Positions 10,099 through 20,515 of a DNA stretch of 64,000 nucleotides are shown in pieces. The notes below the pieces were generated by a model. The model worked only from the letters and a program-made list of their open reading frames with translations. It searched no databases and had not been told where the DNA came from. The DNA comes from Heligmosomoides polygyrus polygyrus. Lineage: Eukaryota; Nematoda; Chromadorea; Rhabditida; Heligmosomidae. The position numbers and the translations under genes were made by a program. Where the stretch lies: positions 16,430,001 to 16,494,000 of the forward strand of contig OX377202.1 in NCBI GenBank assembly GCA_947396885.1, in the 5' to 3' direction. How positions within the stretch are numbered: position 1 is the stretch's first letter; every line of letters begins with the position of its first letter.

Positions 10099-12444
10099 TT
10101 TATTTATTTATTTATTTATTTATTTGCACTAAAATAGTGCGCTAATACAGTTAACGAAGCACACTGGACACGATGTATCAATAATCGAGAATTACTGAAT
10201 AGAGTAAAATAAAACCTCAACAGATCAACCTATTGCATCCATCTTAACTAAGCGATGAGGAAAACCTTCAATCAAGAGTAAAGAGTAGTCTCACACAACA
10301 AATGGAATCAGCTTAAAAAATCCACGGGTCTAGGGCAGGGGAACTGAATGAAGACGAGCAGTGGGCCGCCAACACTGCAAGTCGCTGGACGAAACGGCTC
10401 CGGATACCAGCTTAGTAGGTCCGCCGCCTCCATCAGTGCCCCTTTGACGGTTGTATAGAAAGGGTAAAGTGAAATTAGATTTTGGATTAAACAGAACAGG
10501 AACAATAACAAGGTGTCAAGGAATGCAGAGTCATCAAGAAACAAATACAGATTCGTAGTGACAACATTACATAGCGAGAGTTATTACAAACAGGATTAAA
10601 CAGAACAACAAAAACTTCACTAAGGTAGGAACGCAAACTTATGGATAGTTAGAAACGAGCAAGAATAGAAAACCCTGAGGAAAAAAGGAAAAAAAACTTT
10701 AAAAAGAAAGAAATGCAAGAGCAGAAATGCAAGAATTTTCGCGTCTTTCATTTCTACGATATATCGACAATGTGCAAAACTGAGAGCAAGTCAATCTTCT
10801 TCAAGTTCTTCCGGAAAATGTGAACGTTCGGAGCTTCTAATAGACTTGCAGGTAACATTTGTAGCCAACGTGCACCCCGAAAGAAAATGGAATTGAAGAT
10901 CTTTTCACGATTTTTCTTCTTGATTTGGGGATAGCGAAAACAGTAGCTATTTCGGTGACCAAGTGTTGGCAAAAATACCCAGTACTTACTCGCTCTAAGA
11001 ATTGATTCCCCTTTTAGTACCTTAAAACAGAAAACGAGATCATTGAATATGCGCCTGTAGAATAGACTTTTAAGTTTAAAAAGCATAAGCCTTTCCTTAT
11101 AATTAGGAATTGTACCAGGGTCAGACGAGGACCGTATGCATCTGATAAACAAAATTTTTGTAAACGTTTTTTGCACCTTTTCAAGCTTGAACTGGAATTT
11201 TTTTGTGAAGGGACTCCAAATCTGGCAGCAATATTCCAATAATGGTACGACATACGACTTGTATAAGTTAATTAGGATCGAGCTTTCAGTGTTTTTAATA
11301 TTTCTAAAGATCAGAAACAGAGTAGAAAAAGCTTTTCGCACAATGGTATCTATATGAGTTCCAAAATTTAACTTATGATCCACAACAACTCCTAAATCAC
11401 GAACCTCAGACACAGAGCTGAGGACGTTGTTGTTGAAATTGTTCTCCACATTCTCTGAAGTACCTATATGCAAGACAGAGGTTTTGGTGATATTGACTGG
11501 TATTTGCCAAGCATCAGCCCACTCCATCATAATTTTGACAGATTGAGATAATGCTTGGCATACCTGATCCTTGTTGCCACTGTTATATGCACCGTATATT
11601 TTTATGTCGTCAGCATACATTTGTACCTTCACTTGGTTGCCAACCGACAATCTTGAAGGAAGATCGTAAGTGTATGCAAGGAATAGTACCGGTGAAAGTA
11701 CGCCTCCCTGGGGCACTCCGCTTTTGCATTCGAAGGAACTTGAAAATGAGTTCCTAACCTTAACGCGCATATGCCTTCCACTCAAATACGAGTGAATCCA
11801 TCTCAAAAGAGAACCTTGAATGCCAAGTTGGTGAAGCTTGATGAGAAGCTTTTCGTGGCAGACCCTATCAAAAGCTTTGGACAAATCGAAGTAAATGATA
11901 TCAACTGAGTTTCCATTATTTATAGCAAGATTCCAATCAAAGACAGAATCTGCAAGCTGAGTGGCTGTGGAAGCGCCTACCGTGAAACCATGCTGCTCAG
12001 GAGGAATTAACCTGTTTCTATAGAGATGAGCTACTATTCTATCCCGCACAATTTTTTCCAGTATTTTGACTGGAGCAGGTGTTATACTTATAGGCCTAAA
12101 GGAGGAAAGTGAGACGGAATTTGGATTTTTTGGAATTGCCGTGATAATGGACTCCTTCCAGATCTCGGGAACTTCGCTATACATCAAGGAAACATTAAAA
12201 ATCATTGAGAGGGGCCTATAAAGTGAGTGCGCACATTTTTGAAACACAATTTGTGGGATCCCGTCGAAAGTTGCTGACGTAGAGCTTTTCATCCGCTTCA
12301 TAATTCTTAACACCTCATTGGGCTGTATCACAAAATCACATACTCCGTGTATATCGGATCTCTCAGCCGTTTCTGATTGCTCAAGTAAACTACTCAATTC
12401 ACTTGATATCTCTTCCGATCTTGAAGTGTAAACGGAAGCAAAAT
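10099..12444 (-). mobile_element. 5'-truncated CR1-clade LINE inserted in a SINE
   Basis: The element runs on the minus strand from about 12444 to a 3' (AAAT)n tail at 10098-10125. It comprises a truncated reverse-transcriptase frame and a long 3' untranslated region of about 630 bp. The two halves of one SINE flank it, and AAATC at the junction probably includes the target duplication. The N-terminal endonuclease is absent, as usual for 5'-truncated copies. Confidence 0.88.
10754..12444 (-). pseudogene. CR1 reverse transcriptase, 5'-truncated but open
   Basis: About 560 codons are open without a stop. RT landmarks in order are FRPISITPAPVKILEKIV, EQHGFTVGASTATQLADS, DIIYFDLSKAFDRV, SGVPQGGVLSPVLF, the catalytic VQMYADDIKIYG, VRDLGVVVDHKLNFGTHI, and the CR1 C-terminal region ending in IFRKNLKKID. 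The frame continues past 12444 into the SINE up to 12538, adding about 30 SINE-derived residues, which I regard as accidental. The absent endonuclease makes it non-autonomous. A long uninterrupted frame argues for a fairly young insertion. Confidence 0.9.
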
Positions 12445-12654
12445 TGATTTGAATGCGTATTTGGCCATACAATGACTTGCGGTGGCCAGCCGATGAATAA
12501 GTCAGCGCTTTCTCCTTCCCAGACAAGTCTGGTACCAATTCGCCACCCCGGAGGAATGGAAGGCTTGGTTGGCCTGGGCGGGAAATCCGAACCAGGAACC
12601 TGGTATCGGGTCACGCGACAGTGGGCGCCTCCTCCGACTGCACTACACGCGCCC
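12445..12654 (-). mobile_element. SINE 5' part, split by CR1
   Basis: Minus-strand SINE from the tRNA head (GGGCGCGTGTAGTGCAGTCGG read from 12654) to GCATTCAAATC. It continues at 10098 after the CR1. The A and B boxes are intact. Confidence 0.9.
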
Positions 12655-12757
12655 TAAATAAATTAGTAGCCGAAAATTGTTTTCGTGGACCACTATTTTT
12701 TTAAACAAATACTAAAGATAGAGTACACATAACACGAAAAAGTTGCTTCGAAAGGAC

Positions 12758-12811
12758 ACAACATCGTGTCACACGGTCCCGCGCGGCCAAAAGAGTGTGA
12801 CACGATGTCGT
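12758..12811. repeat. Strong hairpin
   Basis: ACAACATCGTGTCACAC at 12758 pairs with GTGTGACACGATGTCGT at 12795 (one mismatch) around a GC-rich loop of about 20 bases. Partial copies of the CACACGG word follow to 12830. Origin unknown. Confidence 0.8.
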
Positions 12812-12848
12812 ATGTCGCCTCACACGGTGACCAGTGTGTTAATGTGAA

Positions 12849-13108
12849 AGCTGATCGTATGGCGCAGTCGTAGGAGGCGCCACCATCCGCGTCAGAGAAC
12901 TTGGTTCGGGTTTCCCATCTAGGCCACCAGGCCTTCCTCCGTAGTCCGTGAATTAAAATCGGAGACGATTAGAAAGCACAAAAAAATGGTTTGTCCATCG
13001 GCTGGTCACTGCAAATCATTGCATAAGCCCCTCATGTTCTCCCACGAAGTAGAATACTTGGAGTAACCATCAACGGGATTCACTATCGCCGTCGTTAAAA
13101 TGTTATGG
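12849..13108 (+). mobile_element. tRNA-derived SINE, old
   Basis: Head GATCGTATGGCGCAGTCGTAGG and B box GGTTCGGGTTTCCC are visible. The body is heavily diverged, with an A7 insertion near 12980. Confidence 0.75.
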
Positions 13109-13213
13109 TGCAGTCGGCAAAAGAAGCTAGTACATTTCTCACATACCCAGGCCAATTAAAACTCCCATGACTTCAGAATCCTAGAATTGGTAACAAACAC
13201 CTCCTTGGTTGAT

Positions 13214-13514
13214 AAGGATAATGATAAAGGGTAAAGGACGGCGCAACTCAATCCGTTTTGGGATGCGCCACGCATACTAATTCTAGGAGATGTCGTGGCG
13301 GCGATTTGACTGTGCGTATTTGGCCATACAATGACTTGCAGCGGCTAGTCGATGAACGAGTCAGTGTTTTATCCTTCCCAAACAGGTGTGATACCAATTC
13401 ACTGACCCCATAGGGATAAAGGCTTGATTGGCCTGGGAGGGAAATTCGAACCAGAAACCTGATCTCGGGCGCACGCGACAGCCGGATGCTCCTCTGACTA
13501 CGCTTCGCGCGGCC
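13214..13514 (-). mobile_element. tRNA-derived SINE, full length
   Basis: Minus strand. Tail AAGGATAATGATAAAGGG, body typical, B-box complement GGAAATTCGAACC near 13440, head GACTACGCTTCGCGCGGCC. Confidence 0.88.
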
Positions 13515-13566
13515 ACGGACACGATAAAACACTGAATTGACCATGGGTTTGCAACTAATTGTGTTA

Positions 13567-14839
13567 GGGTGTGCAGAAAGTTTTGCAAGAATTTGAGTGT
13601 CTTCCTTTGAACGAAGGTAGCCCGCTCACACGCCAAGTTGACCCCACGGTTTAAACACCATATTAAGCGGAAAAGTCTGTATGTATACATATAAGCACCA
13701 GCCAGTCAGCTGAAACCGTCGCTGTCGCTGAATACCCTTGTACAAACCATGATGGATTGTTTGGATTGTCACGATTGCCGCCGTCTATTTCTTCATTGCT
13801 ATCGTCCTGGCCGCTCTGCAGCTCAAGCTCAACGTGAGTTGGCGTCGTCGATGGGCAGCCGTGCCCACTCCTACACTACCGGCTACAGATGGTACAAGCG
13901 ATTTGAGAGCAGCTTTTCTTTGGAGGAATCTTCTCGATGTAGACGCCCACGCTCTTCAAAAACCAGTGCTGTTCTGGCCTGCGTGCAGAGTGATTCAGCA
14001 TAGAGTTCAGGAGGAATGAGGAAGACTACAAGTACTCCTTTTTCGACTGTTCGAACGGTCCTCGCTAGAGGCGGATACCGAGATAAGCGTACTGGAAGCA
14101 CTCTTAGGAGCCTTACCATTGTGGAACGTCGTAGGAGAGAGGAGGTGTGTTGGGATCTTCTTAATCGTAAGAAAATGACAACGTGGATCAAGTCTGTTAT
14201 TGCGCAGGATGAAAAGTGGATATCATACGAGAATCCTAAAAGGAAGCTGCGGTGACTTCCTGTAGCTCGCAGGCCGCAGCCCGTTCCCAAGGGCACTGCA
14301 AAAAGTAACTGCTCTCATTCTTCTTTTCCCCAGATGGCTGTCTTTACTTGACATCCTGCCTGAAGGCAAGAATGTGACTTCCGAGGTGTTTTGTAGACTA
14401 GTGCGAGAGATGGTTTCCCTCCCAGATCCCTCATTCTGTGTTACGGCGTGTAAAACAACATGATCATGCACAACGCGAGACCCCACCATGTAAAGGCAAC
14501 ACAGAACGAGCTGCTCAGGCTGGGTATCATATGGCTACGACACCCGCCGTACTCTCCAGACCTTAGCCCTTGTGATTATCATACCTTGAGGAGCCTCCAA
14601 CCGTTCTGTACAGGTGAGAGCTTCAACGATGTAACGACGTCAAACGCGCGGTGGAGGATTGGATCGTTTCACGATCCTCTTCGTTCTGGAGAGGCGGGAT
14701 CCCTGCTCTACCTAACCGTAGAAAGAGGATCGTGGCCACAGATGGCATCTACTGTGAATAGTGATCCGTCGTTCCTGTTGTTGTCATTAATTGTTGAATA
14801 AAATCACTGAATTCCTGCAAAACTTTCTGCGCACCCTCC
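13567..14839 (+). mobile_element. Mariner element, defective
   Basis: The terminal repeat GGGTGTGCAGAAAGTTTTGC at 13567 recurs inverted at 14839, with TA on each side (13565-13566 and 14840-14841). The length of about 1273 bp is normal for mariner. It belongs to a different subfamily from the neighbour at 14936, with which it shares no terminal repeat. Confidence 0.88.
13749..14800 (+). pseudogene. Mariner transposase remnant
   Basis: Pieces in several frames: a helix-turn-helix region (YRWYKRFESSFSLEE) near 13880-13930, the first catalytic segment IAQDEKWISYENPKRK near 14200-14240, MHNARPHHV near 14466 and HPPYSPDLSPCDYH near 14550. The second block reads MHNARPH where mariners have HDNARPH, so that catalytic aspartate seems lost. 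Frameshifts separate the blocks. Not functional. Confidence 0.87.
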
Positions 14840-14935
14840 TAAGTACGTATTGTCAATCTAATGTCGAATCCATAATAATCAGAAGTAGAGTACGCAAAGC
14901 ACCTCAAAATTAATTATGATTAGTGTCAAAATTTA

Positions 14936-16218
14936 TTGGGTTGTAACGAATTAAATGGCACTGGCTCGCGCCATTTTTTGGCGCGTCTTTACGCGTTTGA
15001 TCAAGAACAAACCGTAACACGTGGCATATCATTTAGAAGCGCAAACTTTGCACTACCGGAGAGTATCAAATTTTCTATGTAAAAGTGGGAAAACTTTAGA
15101 GTTTTATTGACTTTTTTGCAGATGGACAAAAGGGTAGTCCGAGGCATTTACTTGTATGAATTCAAGCTGGGCACTACAGCTAAGGAAGCGGACGAGAACA
15201 TCAACGCCGCATTCGGTCAAGGATGTTCCACAATTCGGATGGCGTATCGTTGGTATCAGAAGTACCGGAATGGAGATGAGAGCTTGGAAGAACATGAAGG
15301 TCGTGGGAGGCATAGTGATGTTGATGAGGACAAGCTGAGAGATGTAGTAGAGGAGGATCCACACAAAGGTACCAGGGAGATAGCGAATGTTCTTGGCGTC
15401 AGTCACAACACAGCTGCCCGGCATCTGAAGGAAATTGGAAAGACCAAAAAGCTGGAAAGGTGGGTGCCTCACGAGCTGTCTGAGGAGCAAAGAAACCGAC
15501 GATATGAGATCTCGTCCGCACTGCTTCTACGGAACGAAACGTACCCATTCCTTGATCGCATCGTAACCTGTGACAAGAAATGGATAATGTACGACAACAG
15601 GCGACGATCGGCGCAGTGGGTGGACAGCGATGAGAGCCCCAAGGTTTTTGCGAAGCCGGAACTGCACCAAAAGAAAGTAATGGTGAGAGTATGGTGGTGT
15701 TCGCTGGGAATTATTCACCACAGCTTCCTCCCTCCCGGTGAATCCATCACGGCAGAGAAGTACTGCATTGAAGTTGAAGAAATGATGAAAAAGTTGAAGG
15801 ATATCCGGCCGGCCTTGGTAAACCGAAGGCGAGTTCTCCTTCTGCACGACAATGCTCGCCCCCATGTAGCACGAATGACGTTGCAGAAATTGAGTGAGCT
15901 GAGCATTGAAACTCTACCACATCCTCCGTTTTCTCCCGACCTCTCCCCAACAGACCACCATTTCTTCAAGCATCTTGGCGACTTCTTGGTAGGGAAAATA
16001 TTCAAATACCAACAGGATGCCGAAAGTGCCTTCGAAGATTTCGTCAATTCCAGAACTTCTGATTTTTATGCTACTGCGATAAAAAAGCTTGTGTCACGCT
16101 GGCAAAGATGTGTAGAATCAGAAGGTTTTTATTTCGATTAATAAACTTGCCTACAAGCCGAGATATTAACTGTTTAAATTTACAGTGGTTCAGTGCCATT
16201 TATTTCGTTACAACCTAA
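14936..16218 (+). mobile_element. Intact mariner (bandit/Hsmar1-like)
   Basis: 1283 bp with ends TTGGGTTGTAACGAATTAAA and, inverted, TTAGGTTGTAACGAAATAAA (inner word ATGGCACTG shared). TA lies at 14934-14935 and 16219-16220. The size is canonical and the single reading frame is unbroken. It is the only element in the window that looks structurally complete, although the two terminal repeats differ at two of about 28 positions. Confidence 0.95.
15122..16141 (+). CDS. Mariner transposase, full length
   Basis: Encodes a 339-residue DDE/D transposase, the usual mariner length, that would cut and rejoin its own terminal repeats in the nucleus. The N-terminal DNA-binding half has a helix-turn-helix region (residues about 1-110, with IRMAYRWYQKYRNGDESLEE), then WVPHEL at 114-119. 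The catalytic triad is D151 (VTCDKKW), D243 (LLHDNARPH) and D278 (FSPDLSPTDHH), spaced DD34D as in mariner. ATG 15122 gives MDKRVVRGIYLYEF, matching the family start. An in-frame TTG at 15107 is an unlikely start. Most relatives have TCDEKW at the first Asp; here E is K. Whether it is active cannot be told from sequence. Confidence 0.95.
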   Translation: MDKRVVRGIYLYEFKLGTTAKEADENINAAFGQGCSTIRMAYRWYQKYRNGDESLEEHEGRGRHSDVDEDKLRDVVEEDPHKGTREIANVLGVSHNTAARHLKEIGKTKKLERWVPHELSEEQRNRRYEISSALLLRNETYPFLDRIVTCDKKWIMYDNRRRSAQWVDSDESPKVFAKPELHQKKVMVRVWWCSLGIIHHSFLPPGESITAEKYCIEVEEMMKKLKDIRPALVNRRRVLLLHDNARPHVARMTLQKLSELSIETLPHPPFSPDLSPTDHHFFKHLGDFLVGKIFKYQQDAESAFEDFVNSRTSDFYATAIKKLVSRWQRCVESEGFYFD

Positions 16219-16561
16219 TAGCAATTTTCATAATAATAAAATATAACGCATGTAAGAGGCGTGATAGAGCAATCTACCGGGTTGCCTCAAAAAAATATAT
16301 GCACTGTTTGAAAGGTGATAACTTTGCTCTCAGCAAAGGTACTAAAGAAGTTATAGGTTTATTTAGAGGCCTAAGAAAACATAAATTTTCTGATGGAACG
16401 CGCTATGGACTCATCTGAAATTTTGTTTTATACACTCGATTGATTGTGTTTCGCTTTAACGTTTGTTATAATTCCTTCACAAGGTGGCAGCATCGATTGA
16501 TTTATGCACCTTTAAAGGTTTAAAATTTGAAATCACTTTAACGCTTGCAAAAAATAAGGTT

Positions 16562-18809
16562 CACCTGTATCACCTGTCGTCCCGTTGATCATCGACTTGC
16601 TCGAGCGGGCGCCAGCAGCGTCTCCATTCGTCCCTGTCGCGTGCCAGAGTGGTCCAATGGATCCTCCTCGCTCGAGGGACACGAAGAGCGTCATATCGGT
16701 CGTTCAGGGCTTTCACGAAGAAGTCCGACCAACGCGTTGGTGGGCGTCCTGGTGTTCTTTTGACATCCCGCGGAATCCAATCTGTGACGACTCTCGTCCA
16801 GCGGGTGTCTGCGAATCGCATTACGTGGCCGGCCCACCTAATTTTCGACGACTTGGCCCATGCGACAGCGTCTCTGATCTTCGAACGTCGGCGAAGCTCG
16901 GAACTCCGGAGGCCTTCTCTCACTTGCGTGAGTCGTGTCACTCCGAGCATCGTCCTCTCGATTCCACGCTGCGCGACGCTGATCGCGTGTTCATCCTGCT
17001 TTCGTATAACCCAGGTCTCTGAGGCGTATGTTAGGGCAGGAAGAACAGTGGAGTCGAATAGGTGGGCACGGAGTCGGACGTTCTTCGTCTTCTTCACGAC
17101 TTCTTCGACGCTCTTGAAAGCTCCCCAAGCCGCTCGCTTCCTCCTGCTCAGCTCTGGTGCTAGGTCGTTGGCCATGTTGACTTCGCGACCCAGATACACA
17201 TAGCTGGAGCATTCGGAGATGTTCGTTCCGTTGAGCGAGAATGGGGCATCAGAAACCCATCCGTTCTTCATGAACATCGTCTTCGTAAGATTCAGCTGCA
17301 GTCCAACGCTTCCACATACACGATCGAAGTCGGCCAGCATTCGTTCCGCTTGACTGATGCTCGGTGTTATGAGCACGATGTCGTCAGCGAAGCGAAGATG
17401 ATGTAGTTGCCGGCCGTCGACCTTCACTCCCATGTCCTCCCATTCTAGTTTGCGCATGACGTTTTCGAGGGTGGCGCTGAAGAGCTTCGGGGATATGGTA
17501 TCCCCTTGTCGAACCCCTCTCTTCACGTCAATGACGACGTCGTTGTAGAATGGTGAGATCTTGGTCGTGAATCCACTGTACAGCTCTCGAAGGACTCTGA
17601 TGTACTGAGTAGGAACGCCCTGGGTGAGCAGGGCTTCCATGACCGCTTCAGTCTCGAGGGAGTCGAATGCCTTCTTCAGGTCGATGAACGTAAGGCACAG
17701 CGGCAGCTTGTACTCTCGCGACACTTCGATGAGCTTCGTAATGGTGTGTATGTGGTCGATCGTGCTGAATCCTCTCCGAAATCCTGCTTGTTCGCATGGC
17801 TGTCCTTCGTCCAGCGTTCTACTAATCCTATTCAGGATGACTCGAGTGAACAGCTTGTAGACTACGGACAACAGGCAGATCGGGCGATAGTTGCCAACGT
17901 CGTGCACGTCTCCCTTCTTGTACAGCAAAACGGTCTTGCTGGTCTTCCACTGAGATGGAACCTTGCATTCGGACAGGTAGCGTGTGAAGAGCCGCGCCAA
18001 GGTGTTGATGAGCGCTGGCGGGAGGTTCTTCAGGTGTTCAGCTCTGATCCTGTCAGGACCGGGTGCTGTACGTTTCTTCACCGACGAGATGACGTGTCGG
18101 ATCTCGGAGGGGAGAACAGAGGGGACGACGTATCCATCCTGCGGAAGATGGCATGGGGGCAGGTGGACGTGGCTATCGAAGAGATCGGAGTAGAAGTCGT
18201 GGATGACTTTCTCCATGGTCCTTCTGGAAGAGGTGATGGTTCCGTCAGGACGTCGGAGAGCGGTCATCCTGGTCTTGAAGTTGGTGAAGTTCCGGCGGGC
18301 ATTGCGGATGCTCAGCCCTGCCTCTGCTGCTTCAGCCAACACTTCCGCCCTTCTCTCCTTGAGATCTTCCTTTATCGCCGCTCTGCATAGCTTTGCAAGC
18401 TCGGACGTCAGTTGGTAGTTGCCTGACGCTCGTGCTGCTCCACGCTGGCGTATCAGCTCGAGAGTTTCCGGAGACAGGCGTCTCTTGGTGGTCTTCAAGC
18501 TCTCGGCTCCCTTAGCACTATCGTGGAGATGGTGCACGAAACGATCGTATTCCTCGTCGACGTTGTCCATGACGGCATCTTCCCAAAGGCCGACAAGAGA
18601 GGTGTAGAGGTCCCAGTTGATGGTCGTTTTGGGACTCCTCTTCTTGAACTTCGCGGCCTTCTCTCCTTGACGCGAAAAGCGAAACCTCGCGCGAAGTAGG
18701 CGGTGGTCCGATCCCGTGTAGAACTTGGGGACAACGGAGACATCGGTCAGGCAATACTTGCGATTGAAGATGATGTGGTCGATCTCGTTGTGGAACTGGC
18801 CACCAAAAA
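16562..18809 (-). mobile_element. 5'-truncated RTE-clade LINE
   Basis: Minus-strand element flanked by a 13-bp direct repeat AAAAAATAAGGTT (16549-16561 and 18810-18822), so both junctions are exact. It begins inside the endonuclease domain and ends eight bases after the stop with TACAGGTGA, a very short 3' region as is usual for RTE. Another 3' end of the same family is at 42727-43111. Confidence 0.93.
16570..18804 (-). pseudogene. RTE endonuclease/reverse transcriptase, 5'-truncated, otherwise open
   Basis: About 744 codons are open. Upstream of Met at 18570 the frame still reads endonuclease C-terminal motifs (HNEIDHIIFNRKY, VVPKFYTGSDHRLL). RT landmarks follow: KRTAPGPDRIRAEHL, NYRPICLLSVVYKLFTRVI, EQAGFRRGFSTIDHI, TFIDLKKAFDS, RGVRQGDTISPKLF, the catalytic LRFADDIVLI, then YLGREVNM, VYLGRE-type thumb and a C-terminal WAGHVMR, RTPGRPPTRWSDFF zone ending RDD-stop. 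Only the N-terminal endonuclease is missing. No internal stop suggests recent insertion. Confidence 0.93.
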
Positions 18810-19774
18810 AAAAAATAAGGTTACCCTAAAAAAGCAAGTACTATTGGAAAGGTTCTCAAATTGCTGCTAGTGAAGCTTTTAAACATGTTTTAAACTCTTA
18901 TAAAAACACAAGGTAACAAACGTTTTGTGTCGTGCAAATAGTTACGATTGCGCCATGCCCCGCTTGAAACCTTGAGTTTCAGACTTGATTGATTGTACGT
19001 GAGCTAAATGCTTGTTCAAATCTTGATACTTCTTGGCCCGATTAACTGTGCTGCACTTCTTTTAACGTTTTCCGTCGCGTAGTGTCTATAATTATGTCGA
19101 TTAACCTCTTGCTCCATCAGCCCACAGAATCCATCTTGGGAAATGGGACTCCTGCTCACATTTAAATTGTGCAATCAATAACTTTGCATGTAACGCTTTT
19201 TTCGCGTACGTGTAATTTTCAAGTTCTAAACGTTGAAAGGGACACATCATAGATTAATCAGCCAAGTGGTAGCAAGGATGTAACATGTATTCACCCCATG
19301 CACAATCAATCGAGCCTAAAATGCAAGGTATCAGGCGGGGCTTGGCGTAATCTTGACTATTTACATGCTAAAAAACTTCTTTACGCTGTGTTTTCAAATG
19401 AGTCTCAAACTTCTTCAAACGCTTTATTATCAGCAATCTTAGAACCTTTCAAATAGTAACTGCTTTTTAAAGGACATCTTGCAGTTTTAGCAAGAGTTAG
19501 CGTGTTCCTAAATTTTAAATTCCAAAAAATAATCAATCAATACGGTCACTTGGTGAAGAAATTATAACAAGTGTTCAAGCGAAACACAGTCAATCGAGTG
19601 TACAAATCAAAATTTCAGACGAGTGCATGGCACGTCCATGTATCAGAAAATTTCTAATCTCTTATGCTTTCATGTAAGCTCTTAGCTCTTACCTTCTTTA
19701 ATGCCTTTGCTGTGAGCAAAGTTATTGCCCTTCAAACAGTGCATACATTTTTTTGAGACACCCTTATAAGGTAA

Positions 19775-19989
19775 TCCAGAACACAAGTTGAGCGGTGTCT
19801 CCAAGAGGATTCCTAATTGTTTACTGCCTTTCTAGACTTGTTGATTTCTGTGCTTCTTTGTAGGATCGAAACCGATGACTTCATTTACTATGCCTTTTGT
19901 TGGTTTGTAACTATTTTTGTTTCTGTTATGTTTGTTTCTTCTTACCTACGTGGCTATCCACGTACAAATAAATAAATAAATAAATAAAT
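19775..19989 (+). mobile_element. Probable CR1 3' end with (AAAT)n tail
   Basis: A region rich in TTTGT/TTTCT precedes a run of AAATAAAT at 19962-19989, the 3' signature of CR1-type copies seen elsewhere in this window. No coding remnant is clear. Confidence 0.55.
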
Positions 19990-20515
19990 CGGAGGAGGTG
20001 CCGACTATCGCGTGACCCGATCCCAGATTCCTGGTTCAGAATCCCTGCCCAGTTCTTGCATCCTTCGAGAACAACAGTGATTCGATGCCAGATTTGATTG
20101 GCTCCTCACTGCAGCCCATCCTAAGGGCCAGACAAAGGATAAAGGACGGCGTTATTCAATCCCTTTGGGAGGCGCCACGCCCCACTATTCCACGGAATAT
20201 CGTGGAGTCGATTTGAGTGCGTATTTGGCCATACAATGACTTGCGGTGGAAAGCCGATGAACAAGTCAGCGCTCTATCATTCCCAGACAAGTCTGGTAAA
20301 AATTCACCGACCCCGGGGGATGGAAGGCTTGGTCGGCTTGGGCGGGAAATCCGAACCAGGAACCTGGTATCGGATGCACGCGACAGTCGGCGCCTCCTTC
20401 GACTGCTCTACACGCGCCCAAGGGCCAGATACGTTTTCGAATTGCCTCTACGCTGTCGCATAAATGTAGGATGTCCGGCGCATCCCGCGAAGGGATTGAC
20501 TACCCCTGCGGAGCA
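19990..20515 (+). mobile_element. Old SINE split by a younger SINE
   Basis: 5' part 19990-20132 (starts CGGAGGAGGTGCCGAC, lacking the first bases of the head) and 3' part 20420-20515 (ATACGTTTTCGAATTGCC... to GGGATTGACTAC). A minus-strand SINE lies between them, flanked by the repeat AAGGGCCAGA (20123-20132 and 20420-20429). Confidence 0.82.
20133..20419 (-). mobile_element. tRNA-derived SINE inserted in a SINE
   Basis: Well-preserved minus-strand copy: tail AAAGGATAAAGGACGGC, B-box complement GGAAATCCGAACC near 20350, head CTACACGCGCCC. The 10-bp target duplication is inside the older SINE. Confidence 0.92.

Larger units (their letters stand above)
16277..19766. mobile_element. Tc1/mariner-like non-autonomous element carrying an RTE
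   Basis: The left end (GGTTGCCTCAAAAAAATA, ATGCACTGTTTGAAAGG) recurs inverted at the right end (GGTGTCTCAAAAAAATG, ATGCACTGTTTGAAGGG), with TA at 16275-16276 and 19767-19768. Removing the inserted RTE and one target copy leaves about 1.23 kb. No transposase frame is seen. A related copy without the left end lies at 34085-34676. Confidence 0.78.

Noticed and set aside
12445..12538. Extra N-terminal domain of the 594-codon CR1 frame
   Set aside because: These residues are translated SINE sequence from the split SINE and have no counterpart in CR1 proteins.
15107..15121. TTG as start of the intact transposase
   Set aside because: ATG at 15122 matches the family N-terminus; nuclear eukaryotic genes rarely start with TTG.
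17746..18390. Long plus-strand frame opposite the RTE
   Set aside because: Shadow of the minus-strand RT frame; no family motifs on the plus strand.
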